The notes beneath the pieces are model-generated. The model ran no database searches, was not told the origin of the DNA, and saw only the letters and a program-made list of their open reading frames with translations. Below, one piece after another: positions 26,762 to 35,390 of a DNA stretch of 64,000 nt. The translations under genes were made by a program, and so were the position numbers. Each line of letters starts with the position of its first letter. The first letter of the stretch is position 1. This stretch comes from Sulfidibacter corallicola (GTDB lineage: Bacteria > Acidobacteriota > Holophagae > Acanthopleuribacterales > Acanthopleuribacteraceae), in contig NZ_CP071793.1 in assembly GCF_017498545.1 (NCBI RefSeq), positions 4,861,001 to 4,925,000 of the forward strand, given 5' to 3'.

Positions 26762-27172
26762 CTATCCTTCCCCTTCTTCCTTCGCCTTGAAATCCAGCGA
26801 CGCCGAATTGATGCAGTACCTCAACCCCGTCGGCTGCGGTCCGTCCTCGAAAACATGCCCCAGGTGCGCATCGCAATGGCTGCACAACACCTCGGTCCGC
26901 CGCATGAAGTGACTGCGATCCTCCTTGGTCTCGATGTGTCGCTTTTCCTTGGGTTTCCAAAAGCTGGGCCAGCCGGATCCGGAATCGTACTTGGCCTCGG
27001 AGCCGAACAACAGGGTTCCACAGCAGATGCAGTGATAGTCACCCACCTTCTTGAGATCGTGGTAAGCCCCCGTGAATGCGCGCTCCGTTCCCTTTTCGCG
27101 CGCCACGTAATACTGCTCCGGCGTCAGTTGCGCTTTCCATTCGGCTTCAGACTTGTGGACTTTGTCACTCAT
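26762..27172 (-). CDS. msrB: Peptide methionine-R-sulfoxide reductase
   Basis: A 136-residue MsrB that reduces R-methionine sulfoxide in proteins. The zinc cysteines are CICCG and CSHCDAHLGHVFEDGP. The catalytic cysteine lies in the C-terminal RYCINSASLDF. The segment DSGSGWPSFWKP is the substrate pocket. ATG 27172 is chosen for AGGAGG seven bases upstream; the longer in-frame extension has no site and unlike composition. Single-gene unit, divergent from the small His/Cys protein at 27394. Confidence 0.93.
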   Translation of the reverse strand: MSDKVHKSEAEWKAQLTPEQYYVAREKGTERAFTGAYHDLKKVGDYHCICCGTLLFGSEAKYDSGSGWPSFWKPKEKRHIETKEDRSHFMRRTEVLCSHCDAHLGHVFEDGPQPTGLRYCINSASLDFKAKEEGEG

Positions 27173-27353
27173 GGCATACCTCCTGGTGAAATCCCAAACC
27201 GTTTTCTGTTGCGGGTGAAAAGACAGTTCGTTCGATCCATTGATTCCATCATATATAAATAGGTGCGGCTGTCGATGAAACCCACCCGGGAGCCCCAACG
27301 GTGCGCCCCATACCGAACAAATTTCGGCCAACTGTTGCCTTTTTGATATCGAA

Positions 27354-27363
27354 ATCTTAAGAT
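27354..27363. promoter_or_regulatory. Candidate operator upstream of the metal-receptor genes
   Basis: ATCTTAAGAT is a perfect 10-bp palindrome, 30 bp before the small His/Cys-protein start. It sits in an AT-rich stretch (ATATCGAAATCTTAAGATCG) where a Zur-like repressor site might be expected. It does not match a known consensus well. Confidence 0.28.
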
Positions 27364-27393
27364 CGGTAATAGCGCGCTTTTTTTGGACGACCT

Positions 27394-27786
27394 ATGTTCC
27401 GACAGACTCCATCGGCATTTACCCACTTTTCATGGATCATGATCTTGCTGATCCTCGGCAACATGGCCGAGCTGTCTCCGCTCCACCATCACGAAGAAGA
27501 ACACGCCTGTCTTCAAATCGACGGTACCTTTTTCTACTTCGACAAGACCTCGGTCGACGACGAAACAGGTTCGGAGCAGCCCGCCCTGCACGGCATTCGC
27601 ATCGGGGACCGCCACGAGCACCCCATCTGCGGGATCTGCCAGATGGCTTCTACCTGGCTGCTCGAACTGCCGGCGCATTCCGTTGGTAATCCGAACTCCG
27701 AGCTCGAAACGCGCCTCATATCTTCCAACGCGATCCGTCCGATCAGCGCTCCCTTTCACCAGCGAGGACCACCAACCAACTCCTGA
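27394..27786 (+). CDS. Small exported His/Cys-containing protein (DUF2946-like)
   Basis: A 130-residue protein with a hydrophobic N-terminal segment (WIMILLILGNMAEL), then HHHEEEHAC and, further on, HEHPICGICQMASTW, a CxxC next to histidines. These are metal-ligand patterns seen in DUF2946-type proteins that accompany metal-responsive TonB receptors. It lies 135 bp upstream of such a receptor on the same strand, and a role in zinc or copper handling at the cell envelope is inferred. The ATG at 27394 has only a weak ribosome site. Confidence 0.62.
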   Translation: MFRQTPSAFTHFSWIMILLILGNMAELSPLHHHEEEHACLQIDGTFFYFDKTSVDDETGSEQPALHGIRIGDRHEHPICGICQMASTWLLELPAHSVGNPNSELETRLISSNAIRPISAPFHQRGPPTNS

Positions 27787-27921
27787 GTCAAATGGAAAGG
27801 AAACTCGTGAAGGTCCCGACGCCGACGCACTAGAGCGGTGTCGTCGGTTCGTGTTGCCTGTCTTCCTTTCCAGGTCACCCTGTTTCAATGACTTCAAGCA
27901 AAGAATCTCAAGGAGTTGGAC

Positions 27922-30411
27922 ATGTTCCCAGCTATCGGGCACCTCTGCCGGGTTGCCCTATTCTGCCTGCCGTTGACCCTGTTTGCGGGCGGCAGTATCA
28001 AAGGAAAGGTGCTCACCGAAACGGGTGAGCCCATTCGCCAGGCCAAGACGATGATCTTGGACTTGAAACGCCTCGGAAAAACCGATACCGAAGGCTCTTT
28101 TCATTTTGCAGATGTCCCGGCAGGCACCTATTCGCTCCAAATCTCGAGCGACATTTTCGGTAACAGAATTCAGGAAGTGACGGTGGCGGATGGCCAGGAC
28201 GTGGATATTCAAGTCGTATTCGACATTTCCATCCACGAAGATCTGACGATCACCGCGACGCCCAAGCGCAAAAGCGTTTCAGATGTGGCCCAAGCCATTG
28301 GCGTCATGAACGAAACGGACCTTCAACAAAAAATGGAACCGACCCTGGGCGAAACCCTGGCTCGGGAGCCGGGCGTCAGCGCCACCTCGTTCGGGGCGGG
28401 CTCCAGCAGACCCGTCATCCGGGGCCTCGGTGGTGATCGCATCCGTATCCTGGAAGGCGGCATCGGTACTGGCGACGCATCCAACGTGAGCGCGGACCAC
28501 GCCGTCACCATCGATCCCAGCACCGCCGAACGGGTGGAAATCCTGCGCGGGCCGGCCTCGCTTCGGTACGGCAGCAACGCCATCGGTGGGGTCGTCAACG
28601 TCATCGACAACCGCATTCCGGAGTTCACCGCCAGCTCGCCCCTCAGCGGCTCCGTTTCGGCCCGAGGCAATTCCGGTTCGGACGAGCAGGCGTTTGCGGT
28701 CCGCCTCAACGGCGGCGTGGGCCAGTTTGCCTATCACGCCGACTTTTCCTCCACCGAGACCGAGGATTACGAAATTCCCTCGCCCCCCGAATTGGAAGGA
28801 GATCACGAGGATGAAGGCGAACACGAGGATGAAGAACCCTTCAACGGTACCCTGGAAAACAGCGCGCTGGAAAACACCAAGGGCACCTTGGGCCTTTCCT
28901 ACGTGACGGATCGCGGCTTCGTCGGTTTCTCGGTCACGAGCTATGAAAGTGATTACGGCGTTCCCGGCCACGGGCACGGCCACGAAGAGGACGGCCACGA
29001 CCACGATCACGAAGGCGAAGAAGAGGACGACCACGAAGAGGACGGCCACGAAGAGGACGAGCACGGTCACGAAGGTGAAGAGGAAGAACAGGTACGCATC
29101 GACCTGGATCAGCGTCGCATCGACGGCCGCGGTGAAATCAGGGTGGATAGCGACTTCCTGGACGTGTTGAACATGCGCATCGGCTACACCGACTACGATC
29201 ACCAGGAACTCGAGGGCGACGCGATCGGCACGACCTTCGAAAACGAATACCTGGAAATGCGCGGGGAAGTGGTTCACAAAGCATGGGGACCTTTCACCTC
29301 CGGCTCCTTCGGGGTCCAGTACAACCAGCGCGATTTTTCGGCGGAGGGCGCGGAAGCCTTCGTGCCGGCCAACGAGAACGATACCTTGGCCGTCTACCTC
29401 TACGAAGAAATGGATCGCGGCAACTGGAGCATCGTGGTGGGTTCGCGATTCAGCCGTCAGAACAGCAAGACGACCGAACCCATCAATCGCGATCATGACC
29501 ACGATCACGATCACGACCACGAAGGGGAGGACGACCACGACGACGAAGGTGAACACGGGGAAGAGGACGATCACGACCACGATGACGACGACGATCACGG
29601 GGACGACGACGATCACGATGAGATCGAAGGCGAACTCTTCGATCGCGATTTCGACGGTCTCTCGGCATCCATCGGCTTCGTCTACGGCAAGGAGAGCGAC
29701 TACGGCTTTTCCACCAACGTAACCTACACGGAGCGCGCCCCCACGCCGGAAGAGCTCTTTTCGTTCGGTCCGCACCTGGCCACTTCCGCCTTCGAAATCG
29801 GCGATCCCGACCTGAAGAAGGAGTCCAGCATTGGTCTGGACGTTCAGTTCCGCAAAAAATCCGGCCCCGTCACCGGTGAAATCAGTCTCTTCACCAACCG
29901 CTTCGACGACTTCATCTACGAGGCTGCGACCGGCGAAGAGGCGGACGGTCTGGATGAATTCGCATTCGTCCAGGAAGACGCCGAACTGTACGGCGGGGAA
30001 GCGCACCTGGACATCTCACTGCTCCACAGCGATCCCCATCACCTTCACCTGGAACTGATCTACGACTACGTCCGTGGCGAGCTGGATTCCAGCGGCAACC
30101 TGCCGCGCATCACCCCGGCCCGGTTCGGCGTGATGCTGGAGTACCAGGGCGATACCTTCTGGGTTCGGACCGAAGCACGCGTTACCGAGGATCAAGACGA
30201 CGTCGCCAACTTGGAAACCGCCACGGAAGGCTACACCTTCTACAACGCTTCGGCGGGCTATCGCTGGTTCGTAGGCTCGACCCTGCATCAGTTCCTGCTG
30301 CGCGGCAACAACCTGACCGACGAAGAAGGCCGCAATCACAGCTCGTTCCTCAAGGACCGGGTCCTGCTGCCGGGCCGCAACGTCACGCTTTCCTATCAGC
30401 TTAAGTTCTAG
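27922..30411 (+). CDS. TonB-dependent outer-membrane receptor with His/Asp-rich loops (ZnuD-like)
   Basis: An 829-residue receptor starting after AAGGAG at 27910. A signal peptide is followed by a carboxypeptidase-regulatory-like domain (SIKGKVLTETGEPIRQAK). The plug has the TonB-box region, SRPVIRGLGGDRIRILEGG and VEILRGPASLRYGSNAIGGVVN. The beta-barrel follows and ends LPGRNVTLSYQLKF with terminal Phe. Two extracellular loops, coded by 28966-29090 and 29488-29632, are almost pure His, Asp, Glu and Gly (for example HDHDHDHDHEGEDDHDDEGE). This matches the zinc-capture loop of ZnuD, but doubled and longer. Uptake of zinc or another soft divalent metal is inferred; TonB is elsewhere. Confidence 0.87.
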   Translation: MFPAIGHLCRVALFCLPLTLFAGGSIKGKVLTETGEPIRQAKTMILDLKRLGKTDTEGSFHFADVPAGTYSLQISSDIFGNRIQEVTVADGQDVDIQVVFDISIHEDLTITATPKRKSVSDVAQAIGVMNETDLQQKMEPTLGETLAREPGVSATSFGAGSSRPVIRGLGGDRIRILEGGIGTGDASNVSADHAVTIDPSTAERVEILRGPASLRYGSNAIGGVVNVIDNRIPEFTASSPLSGSVSARGNSGSDEQAFAVRLNGGVGQFAYHADFSSTETEDYEIPSPPELEGDHEDEGEHEDEEPFNGTLENSALENTKGTLGLSYVTDRGFVGFSVTSYESDYGVPGHGHGHEEDGHDHDHEGEEEDDHEEDGHEEDEHGHEGEEEEQVRIDLDQRRIDGRGEIRVDSDFLDVLNMRIGYTDYDHQELEGDAIGTTFENEYLEMRGEVVHKAWGPFTSGSFGVQYNQRDFSAEGAEAFVPANENDTLAVYLYEEMDRGNWSIVVGSRFSRQNSKTTEPINRDHDHDHDHDHEGEDDHDDEGEHGEEDDHDHDDDDDHGDDDDHDEIEGELFDRDFDGLSASIGFVYGKESDYGFSTNVTYTERAPTPEELFSFGPHLATSAFEIGDPDLKKESSIGLDVQFRKKSGPVTGEISLFTNRFDDFIYEAATGEEADGLDEFAFVQEDAELYGGEAHLDISLLHSDPHHLHLELIYDYVRGELDSSGNLPRITPARFGVMLEYQGDTFWVRTEARVTEDQDDVANLETATEGYTFYNASAGYRWFVGSTLHQFLLRGNNLTDEEGRNHSSFLKDRVLLPGRNVTLSYQLKF

Positions 30412-30432
30412 ACAAACCATCCAACGATCGCA

Positions 30433-30498
30433 AAGGGCGCGGCACGGCCCGTATTTCTCGCCAGGGGGTGGGAAATGCGGGCAGGACCGCGCCTTTTT
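30433..30498 (+). terminator. Rho-independent terminator after the TonB receptor
   Basis: GGCGCGG (30436-30442) and CCGCGCC (30487-30493) enclose a second nested stem-loop and are followed by TTTTT. It ends the rightward receptor transcript 22 nt after the stop. Confidence 0.75.
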
Positions 30499-30504
30499 CT
30501 TTGC

Positions 30505-30546
30505 AAAAAAAACCCACGGAACACATGAGGAAAAAGGTTCCGTGGG
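30505..30546 (-). terminator. Rho-independent terminator for the kinase gene
   Basis: CCCACGGAAC (30513-30522) and GTTCCGTGGG (30537-30546) pair perfectly. The plus-strand A-run 30505-30512 is the U-tract for leftward transcripts. It lies back to back with the receptor terminator; 30547-30730 between them and the kinase stop shows no gene. Confidence 0.82.
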
Positions 30547-30730
30547 TAGGAATTGCGTTCTGCAGAGACTCATCTGAGGTTGAGGTGTCAATGAGTCCGT
30601 CTTGTTTCCTAGAGGAAGAACACAGCCATTATAACGAGAACCCATTATCAAGAAAACCCATTTCTCGATATTCCCTTATCAAAAACCACAACCTTTCTTC
30701 GCAACTGGCCCGTAGCGGGGACTTCGACCG

Positions 30731-32737
30731 TCAGGGTTGGGTTGCGGGTTTGGCGACGCGAACCAGCCGGAACCCGATGGCGCAGTCAGCCTTCTCCGGT
30801 GCGTAGCTGCTGCGATTGGCGGAACGGGCGACGGAGGCGGGCGTGTTCCAGGCGCCCCCACGAATGACTCGCTGATTCCCGCTCTCAGGCCCTTTCGGAT
30901 CGCTCAGGGGCGATTCTTTGTAGTATTCGGGATCGTAGTAATCGCCGCACCATTCCCATACATTGCCCAACATATCGTAGAGGCCCCAGGCGTTGGGGTC
31001 GCGCTTGCCCACTTCGCGGATCCGGCCCTCGGAATTCTCGAGGTACCAGGCATATTTTCTCGGCGTCGTTTGAAAGACACCTCCGGAAAAGAGGCCCTTG
31101 GTACCGGCCTTGGCGGCGTATTCCCATTCGGCCTCGGTCGGTAATCGCAAATCCAAACCCACCACTTCGTTCAACTTGGCCAAAAACTCCTGGATTTCCA
31201 GCCAGGACACGTTTTCCACCGGTAAGCGGGCACCACGACGACAAGCGGGATTGTTGCCCATGACGGCTTCCCATAGATCCTGGGTGATTTCGGTTCGCGT
31301 CATGGAAAAGGGGGAGATGGTGACCCTGTGAATGTGCATCTCGTCTTTCTTCAACATTACGCGGCTGCCCATCTTGAAGCTGCCCCCGGGCACCTCGGCC
31401 CACTCCAAGCCGGCGAAGACACGCTCCACCTCCTGTCGCCAGAGCAACCGCTGCCGCTGGGCTTCCTCAGTGCTCACGGGATCGGGCTCGGGAGCCGGTT
31501 CGGCGGAAATGGATTTCTGGAAGTAGAAGAAAAAAGCGGCGAGCACCAGAAAGCCCCCGAAAGCCAACCAGAGACCCCAAGGGTTCTTGGTTCGTTCGGG
31601 TGAAGCGGCATCGCCGCGGCGGCTGGCCGGCTCGGGTCGCGTTCCGGTGACCTCAGTTTCGGCCATGAGCATGGCGTGCTTGAAGGAATCACGGTCCACG
31701 GTATTCTCGTTGCTCACCATTTCCATGTCGTTCCAGGTACTGGTCTCCATTTGCGCCGGATGAGGCACGCTCCCGAAGAGTTCCGGAAACGAGGTATGGA
31801 GGACCGATCCCAAGGCGGCACCGTCCGCGTAACGCTCCTGGGGACTCTTGGCCAGAAGTCGGAGGACGATTTCATCCAATTTTTTCGGCAGGTTGGGCTT
31901 AATTGCCGAGGGCGGTTGGGGAAGGTCCTTGACGTGTTTGAAAATGACGCCCATGGGATTGTCGGCCTGAAACAACACACTGCCGGTGAGCATCTGAAAA
32001 AAAACGGCGCCCAGTGAATATAAATCGGTGGCGGGACCCAAGGTGCCGCCGGTAGCCTGCTCCGGACTGAGGTAATAGGGGGTTCCGAGCATGGCCTGGG
32101 TCGCGGTCAGGCTCGCCTGGTCCAACGCCCGCGCGATCCCGAAATCGACCAGGATCGGTGTTTCCTGGGCATCGAACATAATGTTGCCCGGTTTGATGTC
32201 GCGGTGAATGACATTGCGGCGATGGGCATAATCCAGGGCCCCGGCGAGCAGGCTGACGATCCGGACGGCTTCCCGCCACTCCAAGCCCTGCGCGATGCGC
32301 GACTCGAGACTGCCGCCTTCCAGGAGGGCCATGGTGAAATAGTGGACCTTGTCCATGGTGCCGATGTTGTGAATCGCCACGATATTGGGGTGCTGCAGCG
32401 CCGCCGCGACCTTGGCTTCACGCTGAAATCGCTCGACCGCAACGGGATCGGAGGTCTTGCCATAGGGCAGGACCTTGACGGCGACACGTCGATCGAGGTC
32501 GAGATCGTTTGCCTCGTAGACCACGCCCATGGCGCCTTCGCCGAGCTTGCGGATGATCTGAATGCCCTCCTCCGGATGAGACAGAAAAAACTCGTCGGTC
32601 CGGTTGATCAGCGTTTTCAGACGCGCCTCGGGCAGATCCTCGGCATGGAGATCGTCTTCATCCGCCAATCCCAGCCCGCAATACTGGCAAAAAAGCGCCT
32701 CATCCGAGCACTGGCTATCACAGTTAGGACATTTCAC
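30731..32737 (-). CDS. Zinc-ribbon Ser/Thr kinase fused to a formylglycine-generating-enzyme-type domain
   Basis: A 668-residue membrane protein. Residues 1-22 are a zinc ribbon (CPNC and CQYC). A Hanks-type kinase follows: GEGAMGVVYEA (67-77), VAVK lysine K88, HRDIKPGN (178-185), DFG (198-200) and GTPYYLSPEQ. One transmembrane segment (about 388-405, WGLWLAFGGFLVLAAFFFYF) leads to a C-terminal SUMF1/FGE-type domain with PGGSFKMGSR, LPTEAEWEYAA, GNVWEWCGDYYD and RVIRGGAWN. The kinase faces the cytoplasm and the FGE-like part the periplasm. In such fusions the FGE-like domain usually serves as a ligand or protein-interaction module rather than a sulfatase activator. Start is GTG at 32737. Confidence 0.88.
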   Translation of the reverse strand: MKCPNCDSQCSDEALFCQYCGLGLADEDDLHAEDLPEARLKTLINRTDEFFLSHPEEGIQIIRKLGEGAMGVVYEANDLDLDRRVAVKVLPYGKTSDPVAVERFQREAKVAAALQHPNIVAIHNIGTMDKVHYFTMALLEGGSLESRIAQGLEWREAVRIVSLLAGALDYAHRRNVIHRDIKPGNIMFDAQETPILVDFGIARALDQASLTATQAMLGTPYYLSPEQATGGTLGPATDLYSLGAVFFQMLTGSVLFQADNPMGVIFKHVKDLPQPPSAIKPNLPKKLDEIVLRLLAKSPQERYADGAALGSVLHTSFPELFGSVPHPAQMETSTWNDMEMVSNENTVDRDSFKHAMLMAETEVTGTRPEPASRRGDAASPERTKNPWGLWLAFGGFLVLAAFFFYFQKSISAEPAPEPDPVSTEEAQRQRLLWRQEVERVFAGLEWAEVPGGSFKMGSRVMLKKDEMHIHRVTISPFSMTRTEITQDLWEAVMGNNPACRRGARLPVENVSWLEIQEFLAKLNEVVGLDLRLPTEAEWEYAAKAGTKGLFSGGVFQTTPRKYAWYLENSEGRIREVGKRDPNAWGLYDMLGNVWEWCGDYYDPEYYKESPLSDPKGPESGNQRVIRGGAWNTPASVARSANRSSYAPEKADCAIGFRLVRVAKPATQP

Positions 32738-33145
32738 CCCTGGCCACTCCGCATACGATCACGATTAGGGCGATTCATTGTGACATAGAAGCCTGAGAAA
32801 TGGATGAGGGAACCATTTGATCTGGGCGAGAAGCCCGCTTCCCGCCCGCCGAGGAACGCCATCGACGGGTCCCTCATCCCCGGCTCGATACGTCGGATGT
32901 TATAGTGGTGGGGACGACACCCGATTCTTGCACCGCGCCACCATTCTCATTCAGCCGACAGGCCGGGGTGTCCCATGTCCTTCCGCGCCTGGCCAGGCCT
33001 GCGCATTTCGGACAGGCTTTTCCGATTCCAGCGAAGAGATCTGGAAGAATTCGAGCGGGTCGCTCCGTTAGAGTGGAAACAACGAGCTCCGAGAAGTGCC
33101 TGCATCCATGCAGCCGATCCCGAAGCGGGAAAAGGTAGGCCAACC
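32738..33145. other. Gap of 408 bp between divergent kinase and alkA
   Basis: No gene supported; an in-frame upstream extension of the repair protein (from 32975) lacks a ribosome site. No Ada box or other promoter could be assigned. Confidence 0.35.
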
Positions 33146-34636
33146 ATGACCATGTTTACGCGAGAGTACATGCTGACCCATGCGGCGATGCGGGACAAAA
33201 ATTGCGACGGCAAGTTCATCACCGGGGTCCATTCCACCGGAATCTACTGTTTGCCAAGTTGCCCGGCACGCAACCCCAAGGCGGAAAACATCCGCTTTTA
33301 CCGCACCGAACGAGAAGCCAAGAAGGCCGGCCTGCGCGCGTGCAAGCGCTGCAAACCCGATGATTTCTATCGCGGTTACGACGAGGATCTGGACCTGGTG
33401 CGCGAATTGATGGCTCGGGTGCGCAAGGAACCCCAGAAATATCCCACCGCGGCGGCCATGACGCGATCTTCGGGTATCGGCAATACCAAGCTGAATCAGT
33501 TGTTTCGCAAGCATTATCACCGAACGCCGGCGGAGTACCTGGCGCAAACGAAGATCCAGGCGGCGGCCGAGCTGTTGGATCAGCCCGGAGCCGGGGTCCT
33601 GGATGCGGCACTCGGCGCCGGTTTCGAAAACAGTTCCACCTTTCACCTTCAGTTCAAACGCACCATGTTCCTCTCGCCCGGCAAGTACAAGAACCTGGGA
33701 GCGGACAACAGCTTCACGCTTTCCCTACCGGAGGATTACCGCGCTCCCGAAATCGTCGCCTACCTGACCCGCGATCCTACCGAATCGGACAACCGCCTCA
33801 CCGACAAGGGCATGGCCAAAGCCTTCGAATTCGAAGGAACGCCCGCTGTCATGTATTTGGATTTCGGGAACGGCGAGGTTCAGGTCCGGCTGGAAGGCAT
33901 GGCCCCGAATCGCGCGAACATGCGCTTCGCACACCGCATCGGTCTGAGGCTGCTCGGCCTCCAGATGGACCCCAAACCCTTTTTGACCCGCATTCAGTCG
34001 GAACCGAAACTGGCACCCCTGATCGTGGGTCGCGAAGGATTGCGCGTTCCCCAAACCCTGGACTTCTTCGAGGGCCTGGTTTGGACCATCGTGGGTCAGC
34101 AGATCAACCTGAATTTCGCCTACCGACTGCGCAGCACCTTGATCGAGCGCTGGGGCAAACCCTCCGTCGACGGCCTGCACACCCACCCTTCGCCGCAAGC
34201 CATCGCCAACCTGGACTACGCGGACCTGACCGGCCTGCAATTCTCGAAACGAAAGGCGGAGTACCTGATCGACACGGCGCGACTGGTGGTCGAAGGCAAA
34301 CTCCGACCGGAACGGTGGGAACATGCCGGTGCCGGCGAAATCGAAAAGGAACTGTGTGCGATTCGCGGCATCGGAAGCTGGACGGCCCGGTACCTTCTGC
34401 TGCGTTGCTTTGGGTTCGCGGACAGCTTCCCACTCGGTGACGCGGGCCTGGCCGCCGCACTGCAAAGCTATTTTTCTTTGGAAAAAAAGCCGGATCGAGA
34501 GACCTGTACGACCTTGATGGAGCCTTTTTCACCCTACCGGGGCTTGGCCTCCTTCTATCTGTGGCAATACTTGAAAGAACGAACGGGCAAAACCACCGCG
34601 AGCCCCATCCCCTGGAATCGGGGAAAAACCGCGTGA
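33146..34636 (+). CDS. alkA: Ada-AlkA fusion: zinc/AraC regulator with DNA-3-methyladenine glycosylase
   Basis: A 496-residue three-part protein. Residues 1-80 are the Ada metal-binding domain (GIYCLPSCPAR and LRACKRCKPDDFY), whose cysteines bind zinc and accept a methyl group from phosphotriesters. Residues about 95-190 are an AraC helix-turn-helix (QKYPTAAAMTRSSGIG, then FENSSTFHLQFKRTM). The rest is AlkA with the helix-hairpin-helix IRGIGSWTARYLLLR and the catalytic Asp in PLGDAGLAAAL. It removes alkylated bases and probably activates its own synthesis and that of ogt, 86 bp downstream. ATG 33146 follows AAGGTAGG. The layout resembles the mycobacterial AdaA-AlkA fusion. Confidence 0.92.
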   Translation: MTMFTREYMLTHAAMRDKNCDGKFITGVHSTGIYCLPSCPARNPKAENIRFYRTEREAKKAGLRACKRCKPDDFYRGYDEDLDLVRELMARVRKEPQKYPTAAAMTRSSGIGNTKLNQLFRKHYHRTPAEYLAQTKIQAAAELLDQPGAGVLDAALGAGFENSSTFHLQFKRTMFLSPGKYKNLGADNSFTLSLPEDYRAPEIVAYLTRDPTESDNRLTDKGMAKAFEFEGTPAVMYLDFGNGEVQVRLEGMAPNRANMRFAHRIGLRLLGLQMDPKPFLTRIQSEPKLAPLIVGREGLRVPQTLDFFEGLVWTIVGQQINLNFAYRLRSTLIERWGKPSVDGLHTHPSPQAIANLDYADLTGLQFSKRKAEYLIDTARLVVEGKLRPERWEHAGAGEIEKELCAIRGIGSWTARYLLLRCFGFADSFPLGDAGLAAALQSYFSLEKKPDRETCTTLMEPFSPYRGLASFYLWQYLKERTGKTTASPIPWNRGKTA

Positions 34637-34722
34637 ATGCCGGGTGCCGCACCGAAGTCCACCGAACGAGGACGTGAACGGCCGCGGCGACCTCGATTCG
34701 GACCCGAACTGGAGGTAATCCC

Positions 34723-35241
34723 ATGCACCTAGCCGCCCGATTGGACACACCCATCGGCCCCATGGTCAGTGTGATCGACGAAGACCGGGCCCTGGTCGCC
34801 CTGAACTTCGAAGCGCCCGACCTGCCCGACCCGTTGCAACACCAGTCATTACGCCACCTGAAACAGGGCGTGGACCTCGAATGGGACAAAGCCCCACCAG
34901 AGGACGTGGCCGAACAACTCTCGGCCTATTTCAAGCGCGAACGGACCGATTTCGATCTGACCCTGGCACCCAAGGGAACCCCGTTTCAACAAAAGGTCTG
35001 GACCGCGTTGCAGGCAATTCCCTACGGCGAGCACATCAGCTATGGGGAATTGGCGCGCCGCATCGGCAATCCCAAAGCCGCACGCGGTGCCGGCTCGGCC
35101 AACGGCGCCAACCCGATCGCCATCATCATTCCCTGCCACCGGGTCATCGGTGCCAACGGAAAACTCACGGGCTACGCCGGCGGTGTCCATCGGAAAGCGG
35201 CCCTGCTGGACCACGAACAGAACGCACTGTTCACCTGGTGA
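34723..35241 (+). CDS. ogt: Methylated-DNA--protein-cysteine methyltransferase
   Basis: A 172-residue suicide enzyme that takes the methyl group from O6-methylguanine. The active site is IIPCHRVIGANG with the acceptor cysteine, and the DNA-binding wing RIGNPKAARGAGSANGAN precedes it. FQQKVWTALQAIPYGEHISY is the conserved helix before it. It starts at ATG 34723 after GGAGG. With the preceding Ada-AlkA fusion it completes the classical set: regulator, glycosylase and methyltransferase. Confidence 0.94.
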   Translation: MHLAARLDTPIGPMVSVIDEDRALVALNFEAPDLPDPLQHQSLRHLKQGVDLEWDKAPPEDVAEQLSAYFKRERTDFDLTLAPKGTPFQQKVWTALQAIPYGEHISYGELARRIGNPKAARGAGSANGANPIAIIIPCHRVIGANGKLTGYAGGVHRKAALLDHEQNALFTW

Positions 35242-35390
35242 CGAAAAGCCAGGAAAGGGAAAACTCGGTCGGCCCAGGCTGTCCACTTCGAGTGCGAAGC
35301 TGTGTTTGCGCTCATTTTTCGCGCGAGACCGTCTCCCAAGTCGCAAAGTTCCGCTTGAGTGACATCGAACCGCGGGGCTAAGCTTTCCGC

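Noticed and set aside
28279..30006. 575-codon open frame opposite the TonB receptor
   Set aside because: It is a mirror of the His/Asp codon runs, giving long Val/Ile stretches; the plus strand has a complete receptor.
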